Below are positions 17,873 through 24,503 of a DNA stretch of 48,731 nucleotides, piece by piece. Position 1 is the stretch's first letter, and each line of letters opens with the position of its first letter. Below the pieces are notes generated by a model that did not search any database, was not told the DNA's origin, and saw only the letters and a list, made by a program, of their open reading frames with translations. The position numbers were made by a program, and so were the translations under genes. This DNA comes from Negativicutes bacterium (GTDB lineage: Bacteria; Bacillota_C; Negativicutes; Acidaminococcales; Acidaminococcaceae). The DNA lies in NCBI GenBank assembly GCA_009930275.1, contig RZYP01000007.1, forward strand, positions 1 to 48,731, read 5' to 3'.

Positions 17873-17912
17873 GATATCATCGGCAGAAATGCCGATGATA
17901 TCGCCCTTTTTA
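17873..17912 (+). terminator. Long hairpin with T run after tRNA-Leu
   Basis: A perfect 13-bp stem (gatatcatcggca / tgccgatgatatc) with a GAAA loop is followed by gcccttttt. It probably terminates tRNA-Leu transcription. The sequence after it (tcgcccttttta) resembles the arm of the two inverted repeats further right. Confidence 0.75.
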
Positions 17913-18060
17913 GGGGTTTTCACCCTCAAAAATAGGCGTTTTTTTCGAGTGCATTTTTGTGGTTATCATTTAGTGCTTTTTCGGGTGTCAGTGTATTCGA
18001 ACTATCACGATTTTGAACATAATAAGCTCTAAAAACAAAGTACATAGTGGTAAAATAAAA
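17913..18060. other. Non-coding stretch at the left end of the ICE
   Basis: I see no gene, RNA or clear promoter here. If the element integrated at tRNA-Leu, this stretch would be the place for integrase or excisionase arm sites, but I could not identify them. Confidence 0.4.
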
Positions 18061-18138
18061 AGTAGCGCCCTTTTTACAAATCGCTATAAACCCAGTGTTT
18101 AAGCCACTTTAAGCGACCTTTCAAAAAAGGGCGCCACT
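18061..18138. repeat. Imperfect inverted repeat, copy 1 (GCGCCCTTTTT arms)
   Basis: Left arm agtagcgcccttttt (18061-18075) pairs with aaaaagggcgccact (18124-18138) with one mismatch. The 48-base interior can itself fold: CGCT pairs with AGCG and AGTG with CACT. A second copy lies at 18274-18329. Confidence 0.8.
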
Positions 18139-18163
18139 CATTACAACCAAATAAAATGTAAGT

Positions 18164-18204
18164 AAGGCTCTGATTTCACAGATAAGAAATCAGAGCCTTC
18201 TTTG
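18164..18204 (+). terminator. Perfect 14-bp hairpin, possible terminator
   Basis: Arms aaggctctgatttc (18164-18177) and gaaatcagagcctt (18186-18199) enclose an 8-base loop, followed by a weak T-rich run (cttt). It could terminate or attenuate transcription ahead of the short ORF at 18222. Confidence 0.55.
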
Positions 18205-18221
18205 CGTTTCGGGAGAAAGGA

Positions 18222-18278
18222 ATGAAAATCGATGAATATGACCTAAAGTACAGCTACCCCACTCAAATATATAGGTAG
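18222..18278 (+). CDS. Possible 18-residue small ORF
   Basis: ATG at 18222 is preceded by gggagaaagga, a fair SD, and opens an 18-codon frame (MKIDEYDLKYSYPTQIYR). Its TAG stop lies inside the left arm of inverted repeat copy 2. It could be a leader peptide or a decayed gene start; nothing but the SD and its placement supports it. I do not recognise a family. Confidence 0.3.
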   Translation: MKIDEYDLKYSYPTQIYR

Positions 18279-18329
18279 CGCCCTTTTTAATTAAAGGATT
18301 TAATAGGTGATTTCAAAAAGGGCGCCACT
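18274..18329. repeat. Imperfect inverted repeat, copy 2 (GCGCCCTTTTT arms)
   Basis: Left arm ggtagcgcccttttt (18274-18288) and right arm aaaaagggcgccact (18315-18329) match copy 1 almost exactly. The interior (26 bases) is shorter and differs from copy 1, but both end in ttc before the right arm. Confidence 0.8.
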
Positions 18330-18336
18330 TCAAATT

Positions 18337-18379
18337 AAGGCCAAGTCTATGGAGAAATCCAAAGGCTTGGTCTTTTTTT
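18337..18379 (+). terminator. Terminator-like hairpin upstream of the first ICE gene
   Basis: aaggccaag (18337-18345) pairs with cttggtctt (18366-18374, one G-U) and runs into a T tract. It belongs to a set of similar AAGGCC-starting hairpins placed shortly before ICE genes. Confidence 0.7.
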
Positions 18380-18411
18380 ATTTCTACTAAAAACCGAAAG
18401 GCCTGAGAACA

Positions 18412-19104
18412 ATGTCACGCTATTTTATGTACGGAACAAGCTTGCAGAAATCGGAACAGATGATGATGTCTGTTCCTAATTTTTTACCGAGAACGAAAGG
18501 AATGTTTATCATGGGGCAGAAAACAATTGACGAAAAGGAAGAATTCAAGAGGTGTATCTATTGCAGTGAATACAGCAAGGGCGGCTGCCGAACGGCACAT
18601 TGTCCCTATCTTTTAGACCGAGCAGATTTTGGTCAAATCGAATATGCCAATTTTATCAAGGATAGCTTTTGGGATTCAGATGACTTCTTTTTTAAGAAAC
18701 GACTCCGAGGTTTGTTCCGCAGCTTCACCGGCGAATGGTTCATGTCATCCTATCACAAGGATAGATATTTTTACCTTACACAAGGCAGCGCCCTTTTGCA
18801 AAATACCAAGAAACAGAACCTTGCACTGCTGTATTTGCTGACAGCGAATGAACAGCTTTGGGTTAGAGCTAAGGATCACATCTATCCAAACAAAATTGCA
18901 CTATCGGAAATCCCTCTCACCGGCATTAACACAACCTGTTATGCGTTATTTCAAGCAGCCAAAACCATTGCAAGCGGTAAGCCCCACATCAAGGAAAATG
19001 AGCTTGCCGATAAAACTCTGATTGGTGAGGTTGCCTTTAAAACCACTATACAGTCTTTTTTAATTGCGAGATATGGCGATGAGATTATGACTGTGAAGCA
19101 GTAA
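18412..19104 (+). CDS. Conserved-looking ICE protein with four-cysteine motif, function unknown
   Basis: 230 residues, no signal peptide. The main feature is a CIYC-x7-C-x4-C cluster (Cys 48, 51, 59, 64) that could bind zinc. The rest looks globular and alpha/beta without a motif I can name. The first ATG (18412) has only a weak SD (aaagg 11 bases away). Another in-frame ATG at 18511 follows gaaagga by 10 bases and would drop the first 33 residues, leaving the cysteine cluster intact. It stands alone between two terminators at the left end of the element and points rightward. I do not recognise the family and assign no function. Confidence 0.7.
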   Translation: MSRYFMYGTSLQKSEQMMMSVPNFLPRTKGMFIMGQKTIDEKEEFKRCIYCSEYSKGGCRTAHCPYLLDRADFGQIEYANFIKDSFWDSDDFFFKKRLRGLFRSFTGEWFMSSYHKDRYFYLTQGSALLQNTKKQNLALLYLLTANEQLWVRAKDHIYPNKIALSEIPLTGINTTCYALFQAAKTIASGKPHIKENELADKTLIGEVAFKTTIQSFLIARYGDEIMTVKQ

Positions 19105-19136
19105 AAAAGAGCCTGCCAAAAACAGACTCCTTTTTT
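19104..19136. terminator. Bidirectional terminator between convergent genes
   Basis: aaaaaagagcctg and cagactcctttttt pair imperfectly around ccaaaaa, with an A run before and a T run after. It separates the cysteine-motif gene from the convergent XRE gene and overlaps the XRE stop codon. Confidence 0.75.
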
Positions 19137-19341
19137 ACCTATTCAGTTCCGGACACTCGAAAATGTCATTTGGGGTACATTCTAAGATTTGGCACAGAGC
19201 TTCAAGATTATCAAATTTTATGGATTTGGTTTCGTTGTTTACCATTCGACTGAAATTCTGGTAGCTCATTCCCATCTGCTTATATAACCAATACTTAGTT
19301 TTGCCCTTGTGCTCAAGTATTTCTAAAACCTTTAGCTTCAT
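19135..19341 (-). CDS. XRE-family (Cro/CI-type) repressor, small
   Basis: 68 residues, essentially one helix-turn-helix domain (LYKQMGMSYQNFSRMVNNETKSIKFDNLEALCQIL), ending with the CTPNDIFE motif common to short regulators of this kind on mobile elements. It has no dimerisation or protease-sensitive domain. SD GGTGTGGTG precedes ATG. It is divergent from the SLOG gene at 19454, and the shared intergenic region has a palindrome and direct repeats. Autoregulation and control of the rightward genes are likely but inferred. Confidence 0.9.
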   Translation of the reverse strand: MKLKVLEILEHKGKTKYWLYKQMGMSYQNFSRMVNNETKSIKFDNLEALCQILECTPNDIFECPELNR

Positions 19342-19361
19342 ATCACCACACCTTTCTAACG

Positions 19362-19432
19362 GTATAGTAAGATATTACTAAATAACTCACTTAAACATAT
19401 AGACTATTACATTAGATAATGGTATAGTTAGT
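19362..19432 (+). promoter_or_regulatory. Promoter and probable XRE operator region
   Basis: The palindrome TAGTAA-gata-TTACTA (19366-19381) and a direct repeat ggtatagtaag / ggtatagttag (19362 and 19422) lie between divergent genes. TAGACT-17 bp-TATAGT (19401-19429) could be the rightward promoter, with its -10 inside the second repeat. The palindrome is the best candidate site for the small XRE protein. Confidence 0.55.
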
Positions 19433-19453
19433 ATTTATGAAAGGAGCGATAAT

Positions 19454-19960
19454 ATGCAGAAAAAAGAACACTCACTTTGTTTCACCGGTCATCGCAGTGA
19501 AAAGCTACCAAAAACAGAAGAAGGAATGGAAAAACTAAAATTGAAACTATGGGAGGAAATCGACAAAGCAATAGAAAATGGTATTGACACATTCTATTTC
19601 GGAGCTTGCTATGGTTTCGACTTACTGTGTGCGGATATTGTAGCAAAGCGAAAACGAGTGATTAAAATGAGTGATCCAAAAATCATTAAATTAATTGCAG
19701 TAATCCCATTCGAGGAACAGGCATCACGATGGAAAGAATCAGACAGAGAAATCTATTACGATACTCTGCCCTACTGTGATGAGGTTGTTACACTAAACAC
19801 ACACTACAAGCAAGGCTGTTACCACGAACGCAACCGATATATGGTAGACCGATGCAGCAAGATGATTGCCTATTATGACGGTGGATCAGGTGGAACATCG
19901 TACACAGTAAACTATGCAAAAACAAATGGTTTGGAAATCACAAATCTATATGAAAGCTAA
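19454..19960 (+). CDS. SLOG-family protein (YpsA/DUF1273-like)
   Basis: 168 residues. CFTGHRSEKLP near the N-terminus, the glycine-rich DTFYFGACYGFDLLCADIV and the C-terminal MIAYYDGGSGGTSYTVNYA fit the SLOG superfamily (DUF1273/YpsA type). This is a Rossmann-like fold thought to bind nucleotide-derived ligands and often linked to stress or defence signalling. A good SD (gaaaggag) precedes ATG. It is monocistronic, between a divergent XRE gene and a strong terminator. Members on mobile elements have no settled role; sensing a nucleotide signal at entry or excision is speculation. Confidence 0.87.
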   Translation: MQKKEHSLCFTGHRSEKLPKTEEGMEKLKLKLWEEIDKAIENGIDTFYFGACYGFDLLCADIVAKRKRVIKMSDPKIIKLIAVIPFEEQASRWKESDREIYYDTLPYCDEVVTLNTHYKQGCYHERNRYMVDRCSKMIAYYDGGSGGTSYTVNYAKTNGLEITNLYES

Positions 19961-19966
19961 CGCTTA

Positions 19967-19997
19967 GAGTCACTTCAATTTGAAGTGGCTCTTTTTT
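19967..19997 (+). terminator. Terminator after the SLOG gene
   Basis: gagtcacttc / gaagtggctc form a 10-bp stem (one G-U) around aattt, followed by six T. Confidence 0.9.
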
Positions 19998-20028
19998 ATA
20001 GCCTAAATCAGAAATGGAGGAACAAAAA

Positions 20029-21684
20029 TTGAATATTAGAATTAAAACAAAAGACAGCACCACAGGTTTTACAATACCTTGCAGTGAAGAACAAATCGAC
20101 AAGCTTTGTGAGGTTCTCGGTATCTCCAATAACAGTCAAGCTGAGATAACAGTCGATAGTGTGTATATGGATGACAGAGCCAATGCTCTACTCCAGAACA
20201 AGACTTTTAATCTGGACAAACTCAATTACCTTGCCAAAAGACTGGACAGCTTTGACGGAAAGGAAATGACCACATTCTATGCAGTAGCTTACGGCGAACA
20301 GATTGATGATATCGACAGCCTCATCAATCTCACCTTTAACACCCACTGTGCCAGCGTTGTGAGCGATTTCAGCGACCTTGACGCCATAGGCAAGAGTATG
20401 TACCTCGTAGAGCGTGGCGGTGTGACTATGGAGGAATTAAACCGACTGAATGGCGAGGAATATTTCAAAAAGGTGCTTGCCGATAACCCTAATCCGTTGG
20501 TAATCCCATACGGCATTATCTACAAAAACAAAAATGAGTTTGAACAGGTCTATGACGGCACCCACTTCCCCCAATATTATTGGGAAGAAAATATGGGAAC
20601 CGTCACATTGAGTAAGGACGGCTTTGCGGAATATCTCTATCTGCCCTATGTGGAAACAGAGCTTACCAAAGCATTGGAACGATTGTGTGCAAGAGATGTT
20701 TCCGAGTGCCAGTTCACACTGGACAGCACCATATTTAATGATGAGATGAAAAATATTCTCAAAGCCTTACCGAAAAACAATCAAGAGCAACTTGACGGTA
20801 TCAATCATATTGCCAAGAGAATTGCTGAAATGGGTACTAAAGAAATACCATACCTCAATAATCTCACAGGTGACTTACAACCCCAAACCATGAAAGACCT
20901 TGATGCAATTTTCGACAGTGCCTATGAATTTGAAATGTTCGATGGAATTTATAACGCCAAGGATTACGGCAGATATATGATCTGTGACAGTGAACACTTC
21001 GAGTACGATGAGAACTTAGAGGAATATATCGACTTTGAACACTACGGCAGTCAAAGACTGAAATGCGAAAACGGTGCTTTCACAAGTGCGGGATACCTTG
21101 TCTATCATGGCTACAACCAAGACCTCGCTGAAATGCTTACCGAAATCGGCATTGAAATCCCGTCACAGCAGACGCAAACTCTCAAGCTGTATATGCCCCT
21201 CAAAGGCAGCACCTACTATGATGAAAATGATTATGGTGACCTTTACCAAACGGATTATGAGATGGAGGTATATCCCGAAGAACTTGCCGAATACGAGGAT
21301 GCAATTTCAGAAGCCTTAGAGAAGAATAGCCTTCCCGAAGAAAAGGAACGAGGCTTGATGAAATATTACGGAGATAACGATTCCGTTAATGCAAAGGTAA
21401 AACGCTATGATTTCTCAGTGGAAAATGTAAGCGGCAAGCTAATGGGCGTTGTAACTGCAGAGCTAAATGCACCCTTGGACGAACGAGAATTGGGGATTTT
21501 TAAGCAAGTGGTGGAGGGGCAATGTTCAGACGGCTGGGGCGAAGGCTTCGAACAGCGAGAAATTAACTGCAATGGAAAAGAACTTTATGTGTGCTTTTGG
21601 CAGAGCAAAGGCTGGAGCTTGCAGACTGCGGAAGAACTTGGCATCAGTGAGTCAAAGCAAGAAATGAGTATGGGAGGGATTTAG
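20029..21684 (+). CDS. ArdA-like anti-restriction protein, large form
   Basis: 551 residues from a TTG at 20029, which has GGAGG 8 bases upstream; the ATG at 20014 has no SD and contains that SD. The protein is acidic and shows ArdA-family modules: LDKLNYLAKRLDSFD with INLTFN, and again INHIAKRIAEMG with LNNLTG, suggesting two ArdA-like units. ArdA proteins mimic DNA and block type I restriction enzymes, protecting incoming single-stranded or newly replicated ICE DNA. The C-terminus ends EMSMGGI, a tail shared with unrelated neighbours. It is the first gene of a tight four-gene run (to 23979). The family call rests on module resemblance and context. Confidence 0.72.
   Translation: MNIRIKTKDSTTGFTIPCSEEQIDKLCEVLGISNNSQAEITVDSVYMDDRANALLQNKTFNLDKLNYLAKRLDSFDGKEMTTFYAVAYGEQIDDIDSLINLTFNTHCASVVSDFSDLDAIGKSMYLVERGGVTMEELNRLNGEEYFKKVLADNPNPLVIPYGIIYKNKNEFEQVYDGTHFPQYYWEENMGTVTLSKDGFAEYLYLPYVETELTKALERLCARDVSECQFTLDSTIFNDEMKNILKALPKNNQEQLDGINHIAKRIAEMGTKEIPYLNNLTGDLQPQTMKDLDAIFDSAYEFEMFDGIYNAKDYGRYMICDSEHFEYDENLEEYIDFEHYGSQRLKCENGAFTSAGYLVYHGYNQDLAEMLTEIGIEIPSQQTQTLKLYMPLKGSTYYDENDYGDLYQTDYEMEVYPEELAEYEDAISEALEKNSLPEEKERGLMKYYGDNDSVNAKVKRYDFSVENVSGKLMGVVTAELNAPLDERELGIFKQVVEGQCSDGWGEGFEQREINCNGKELYVCFWQSKGWSLQTAEELGISESKQEMSMGGI
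21653..21683 (+). repeat. 31-bp exact direct repeat, copy 1
   Basis: Bases 21653-21683 are identical to 22455-22485. The repeat encodes the shared KQEMSMGGI tail and contains the SD (gggaggga) for the following gene. Confidence 0.92.
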
Positions 21685-21685
21685 A

Positions 21686-22486
21686 ATGCGAACACCAATT
21701 CGAGAGGAACAGTTTGAGCATATCGAAATCAATGGCAAGCCTGCATTGTTCACAAACAACCGCATTGCTTACACCACAGTACCCAAGGGTTTTTACCCTT
21801 ACGAGCTGCGTGGCAGTGACAATGATCCGGGCAAGCCTACCAGCTTGGAAAATCGTGTGGGCGTGAATTACTGCGGAACGGTGATTACTGCCGAGGAAAT
21901 GAAATTTCCTAAAAACAAGGAGTATCTGCCTATTAAGAATAAGCTGAATTTCTTGGGAGATAGCATGAACCTGCAGGAGTTTGCCGAAAGGCACTCCTTG
22001 CAGCTTGCCGAGGATACTCGAAAATTCATCCTCCGCCCTACCACCGATGACAAAGAGCTGTTTTATTCTCAAGGAGAGGAACAGGATAGACTCAGTGGCT
22101 GTGTCGGACATCTGCGACTTGACTTCGGGCGAGATGATATAGGGTTTTGGCACACATGGCATCCCCATAATGAGAATCGTCTTAATACCGAAGAATTCAA
22201 AGCAGAGCTTGACGAGGTGGTTAACGAACTGCGTGAGCAAGGTCCATTAAAAAGCAGAGCGACTATGGCATATTTCTGTATCGACCAAGGTGCAGCGCCT
22301 TTGGACGGAAACGAATATCCTCAATACGGCTTTATCGCCCAAAGTGAACACTACAAATACTGCCTGAGATGCAATCCCCAAAAGGGCGATTACAACGGTT
22401 ATTTGTATATCTATGATAAGCGTGAGCAGCAGCTCACTATGGCAGAAAATGAGCCAAAGCAAGAAATGAGTATGGGAGGGATTTAA
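21686..22486 (+). CDS. LPD28-domain protein of the ICE establishment block
   Basis: 266 residues. The N-terminal ~75 residues (INGKPALFTNNRIAYTTVPKG, FYPYELRGSDNDPGKPTSLE, GTVITAEEM) match the LPD28 type of domain found in large polyvalent proteins of phages and conjugative elements. The central part (CVGHLRLDFGRDDIGFWHTW, then HNENRLNTEEFKAELDEVV) is a second module common in ICEs but unnamed to me. The C-terminus repeats the KQEMSMGGI tail of the upstream protein. ATG follows gggaggga, which lies inside the end of the upstream gene. Function unknown; context suggests a helper protein delivered to, or made early in, the recipient. Confidence 0.7.
   Translation: MRTPIREEQFEHIEINGKPALFTNNRIAYTTVPKGFYPYELRGSDNDPGKPTSLENRVGVNYCGTVITAEEMKFPKNKEYLPIKNKLNFLGDSMNLQEFAERHSLQLAEDTRKFILRPTTDDKELFYSQGEEQDRLSGCVGHLRLDFGRDDIGFWHTWHPHNENRLNTEEFKAELDEVVNELREQGPLKSRATMAYFCIDQGAAPLDGNEYPQYGFIAQSEHYKYCLRCNPQKGDYNGYLYIYDKREQQLTMAENEPKQEMSMGGI
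22455..22485 (+). repeat. 31-bp exact direct repeat, copy 2
   Basis: Identical to 21653-21683. It forms the end of the LPD28-type gene and the SD of the DUF4314 gene. Confidence 0.92.
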
Positions 22487-22765
22487 ATGCGTGGATTTCC
22501 CACACAGGAACAGGTAAACAGAATTAAGGAGCGATACCCCATCGGCACAGTCATTGAACTGACTGCCGACATGGAGGATAACTATAATCCAATCCCAAAG
22601 GGTATGCAGGGCGAGGTTATCAGTATTGACGATATGGGCACCCTGCATATGAAATGGCAAAATGGCAGTGGATTGGGTGTGATGGTTGGCGAGGACAGTT
22701 TCAAGGTTATCAGCAAACCCCAAATTACAGAACCAACATATGAGATTGGAGGTATGAGCCTATGA
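22487..22765 (+). CDS. DUF4314-domain protein
   Basis: 92 residues matching DUF4314: IKERYPIGTVIELTADM, KGMQGEVISIDDMGTLHMKW and GSGLGVMVGEDSFKVI, a small SH3-like beta barrel. Members are frequent in conjugative elements and their function is unknown; they often sit with ArdA and LPD proteins as here. The start directly follows the upstream stop (TAAATG), and its end overlaps the next start (ATGA). The C-terminus GGMSL is a weaker form of the tail seen in the neighbours; here the codons also spell the SD (ggaggt) of the next gene. Confidence 0.88.
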   Translation: MRGFPTQEQVNRIKERYPIGTVIELTADMEDNYNPIPKGMQGEVISIDDMGTLHMKWQNGSGLGVMVGEDSFKVISKPQITEPTYEIGGMSL

Positions 22766-23979
22766 GAATCTTAAAAGCACAGGTGTATAACCCCGAAAAC
22801 GAAGCCTTTGCAGATATTGAGCTTCCGGCAAGCTATGAGGAATTGGAAGATACCTTGCAGATGATAAACGGCAGCAATGAAAACTGCGCCGCCGATATCA
22901 AATACTTTCTCGGAGATATAAACCTACTTGAAAACAAGGAAATTCTGTCCTGCAGTCTTTATGAGATGAACTATTTTGCCAGCTTGATGGCTAAAATGGA
23001 GGATTATGAAAAGGTGAAGTTTGCAGGTCTGGTAGAGGCTGAAGCGTCAGAATATCCCAATATGAAAGAAATTATTAACCTTACACTTAATGCTCCCACC
23101 CTCGACTGCTATCATGCACCCGCCACTTCTGATAAGGACTTGGGTGAGTTCTATATCAACAATGAACTGCTCCCACAACTTGCAGACCTCGACAGCCTTA
23201 CCGATGAGCAGTATGACTGGGTATGTGACCACTTGTATAAAGAAAAAATCGGCAAGGAAATGCGAGAACAAGAGCATGGTGTATTCACCTATGCGGGATA
23301 TTTTGTGAAAAACGAAGAAATTAAACAGCTCTACAATGGTGAGCCTGTAGTGCCAAAGCCTTGTGATTACATCTTCAGATTGGAGCTTGCCCTCATTCCC
23401 GAGGGGAATGAGCCAAACGACCAAAACACCCTGAGCCTAAAGCTTCCCGCAGCTACTGCCGATGTACAAAGAGCCTTGGAGGAAATCGGTGCAAAAAGCA
23501 TGGAGGACTGTTGCTTCTATGGTTACGAAAGCTTGGTAGTGCCACAGCTTGTCGATTGCGATACAGATAATGATGATTTCAATGTCCTAAATCACCTTGC
23601 CGAGAAAATCAATCGCTCTAACGGCGAGGAAATTGCAAAGTATAAGGCAATGCTTGAAGCTGCCCGGTGCAAGGATATCGAAACAGCTCTATCCGTCTAT
23701 GAAAAGATGGATGAATTCATCCTCGACCGAAGCTGTACCACAGCCACCGATTATGTAGATAAGGTGTTAGAAAATGTTGATTTGCCGACAAAAGAACAAT
23801 TTAGCTTCTACCTATCCAAGGATGGATATGGCAAAGCCTTGATGCAGTATAACGGTGTGGATACTACCTCCTATGGAATGTTAATTCCCGATGAGGGTAT
23901 CAGTCTGTCCGAGTTACTTCAAAAGGAATTATCTGAGCAGCTTCAAAATCAAAATACCGAAATGACCATGTCGATGTAA
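22762..23979 (+). CDS. ArdA-like anti-restriction protein, second copy
   Basis: 405 acidic residues with ArdA-like modules: LYEMNYFASLMAKMEDYE with INLTLNAPTLDCY, then LNHLAEKINRSNGEE. TYAGYFVKNEE parallels TSAGYLVYHGY of the protein at 20029, so the two are probably distant paralogues. The proposed role is inhibition of restriction in the recipient by DNA mimicry, as known for ArdA. It starts 4 bp inside the DUF4314 gene and ends with EMTMSM, the tail shared by several ICE proteins. A terminator follows. Family assignment rests on module similarity; activity cannot be judged from sequence. Confidence 0.7.
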   Translation: MRILKAQVYNPENEAFADIELPASYEELEDTLQMINGSNENCAADIKYFLGDINLLENKEILSCSLYEMNYFASLMAKMEDYEKVKFAGLVEAEASEYPNMKEIINLTLNAPTLDCYHAPATSDKDLGEFYINNELLPQLADLDSLTDEQYDWVCDHLYKEKIGKEMREQEHGVFTYAGYFVKNEEIKQLYNGEPVVPKPCDYIFRLELALIPEGNEPNDQNTLSLKLPAATADVQRALEEIGAKSMEDCCFYGYESLVVPQLVDCDTDNDDFNVLNHLAEKINRSNGEEIAKYKAMLEAARCKDIETALSVYEKMDEFILDRSCTTATDYVDKVLENVDLPTKEQFSFYLSKDGYGKALMQYNGVDTTSYGMLIPDEGISLSELLQKELSEQLQNQNTEMTMSM

Positions 23980-24003
23980 CCACAGAAAACAAAATATCAA
24001 ACC

Positions 24004-24054
24004 AAAGGCCGTCCTATTGGTGCAGATGCACACTGATGGGGCGGCCTTTTTTTA
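24004..24054 (+). terminator. Terminator after the ArdA block
   Basis: aaaggccgtcc (24004-24014) pairs with gggcggccttt (24039-24049, one G-U), followed by a T run. It sits 25 bp before the next gene and resembles the AAGGCC hairpins at 18337 and 24429. Confidence 0.85.
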
Positions 24055-24078
24055 TTTTCCCAAGAAGGTGGTGAAGGG

Positions 24079-24429
24079 ATGGAGGAGAGAAATATCAAGC
24101 AAGAATTTCTCGAGTATCTTAGCAAAGGACACTGTGGGCAAGAAAATGCCGTAACCAGTAAAGAGCTTGAACGACTGTTTCATATCAAGGGCAGTACAGT
24201 ACGTCAGCTTGTCAATCTGCTCCGTTGTGAGAGCAACCCCATTTGCAGTGATGCAACCGGATACTATTATGCCGAAACAGAATTGGAGCTTAAACACAGC
24301 ATTGGACACCTGCACAGCCGAGCTATGAACATCATTAAAGCTCGAAATGGTTTGATTCAATCTCAAGAACTTTTTAACGAAAATATGCAGATGTCAATTA
24401 CAGAAAAAGAAAATACCACTACCCATTAA
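24079..24429 (+). CDS. Small winged-helix-like protein, function unknown
   Basis: 116 residues. The segment TSKELERLFHIKGSTVRQLVNLLRCESNPIC reads like a winged helix-turn-helix with a following wing (SDATGYYYAETELEL), so DNA binding is likely. Small proteins of this sort in phages and ICEs are often annotated as regulators or replication accessories. The C-terminal NMQMSITEKENTTTH has a faint echo of the MSM tail but does not end with it. It lies alone between two hairpin terminators. SD gaaggtggtgaaggg is broad. I infer a regulatory role without knowing the target. Confidence 0.65.
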   Translation: MEERNIKQEFLEYLSKGHCGQENAVTSKELERLFHIKGSTVRQLVNLLRCESNPICSDATGYYYAETELELKHSIGHLHSRAMNIIKARNGLIQSQELFNENMQMSITEKENTTTH

Positions 24430-24476
24430 GGCCGATTGTTAACTGATTTCATTCAGAAGCAATCGGTCTTTTTTTA
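24429..24476 (+). terminator. Terminator-like hairpin before the Dam gene
   Basis: aggccgattg (24429-24438) pairs with caatcggtct (24460-24469, one G-U) and a T run follows. It lies 28 bp before the TTG start of the methylase. Confidence 0.85.
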
Positions 24477-24503
24477 TTTGCCCGAAAGCGAGGTGACTAC
24501 TAT

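Noticed and set aside
20014..20028. ATG at 20014 as start of the large ArdA-like gene
   Set aside because: No SD lies upstream, and the ATG overlaps the GGAGG that serves the TTG at 20029.
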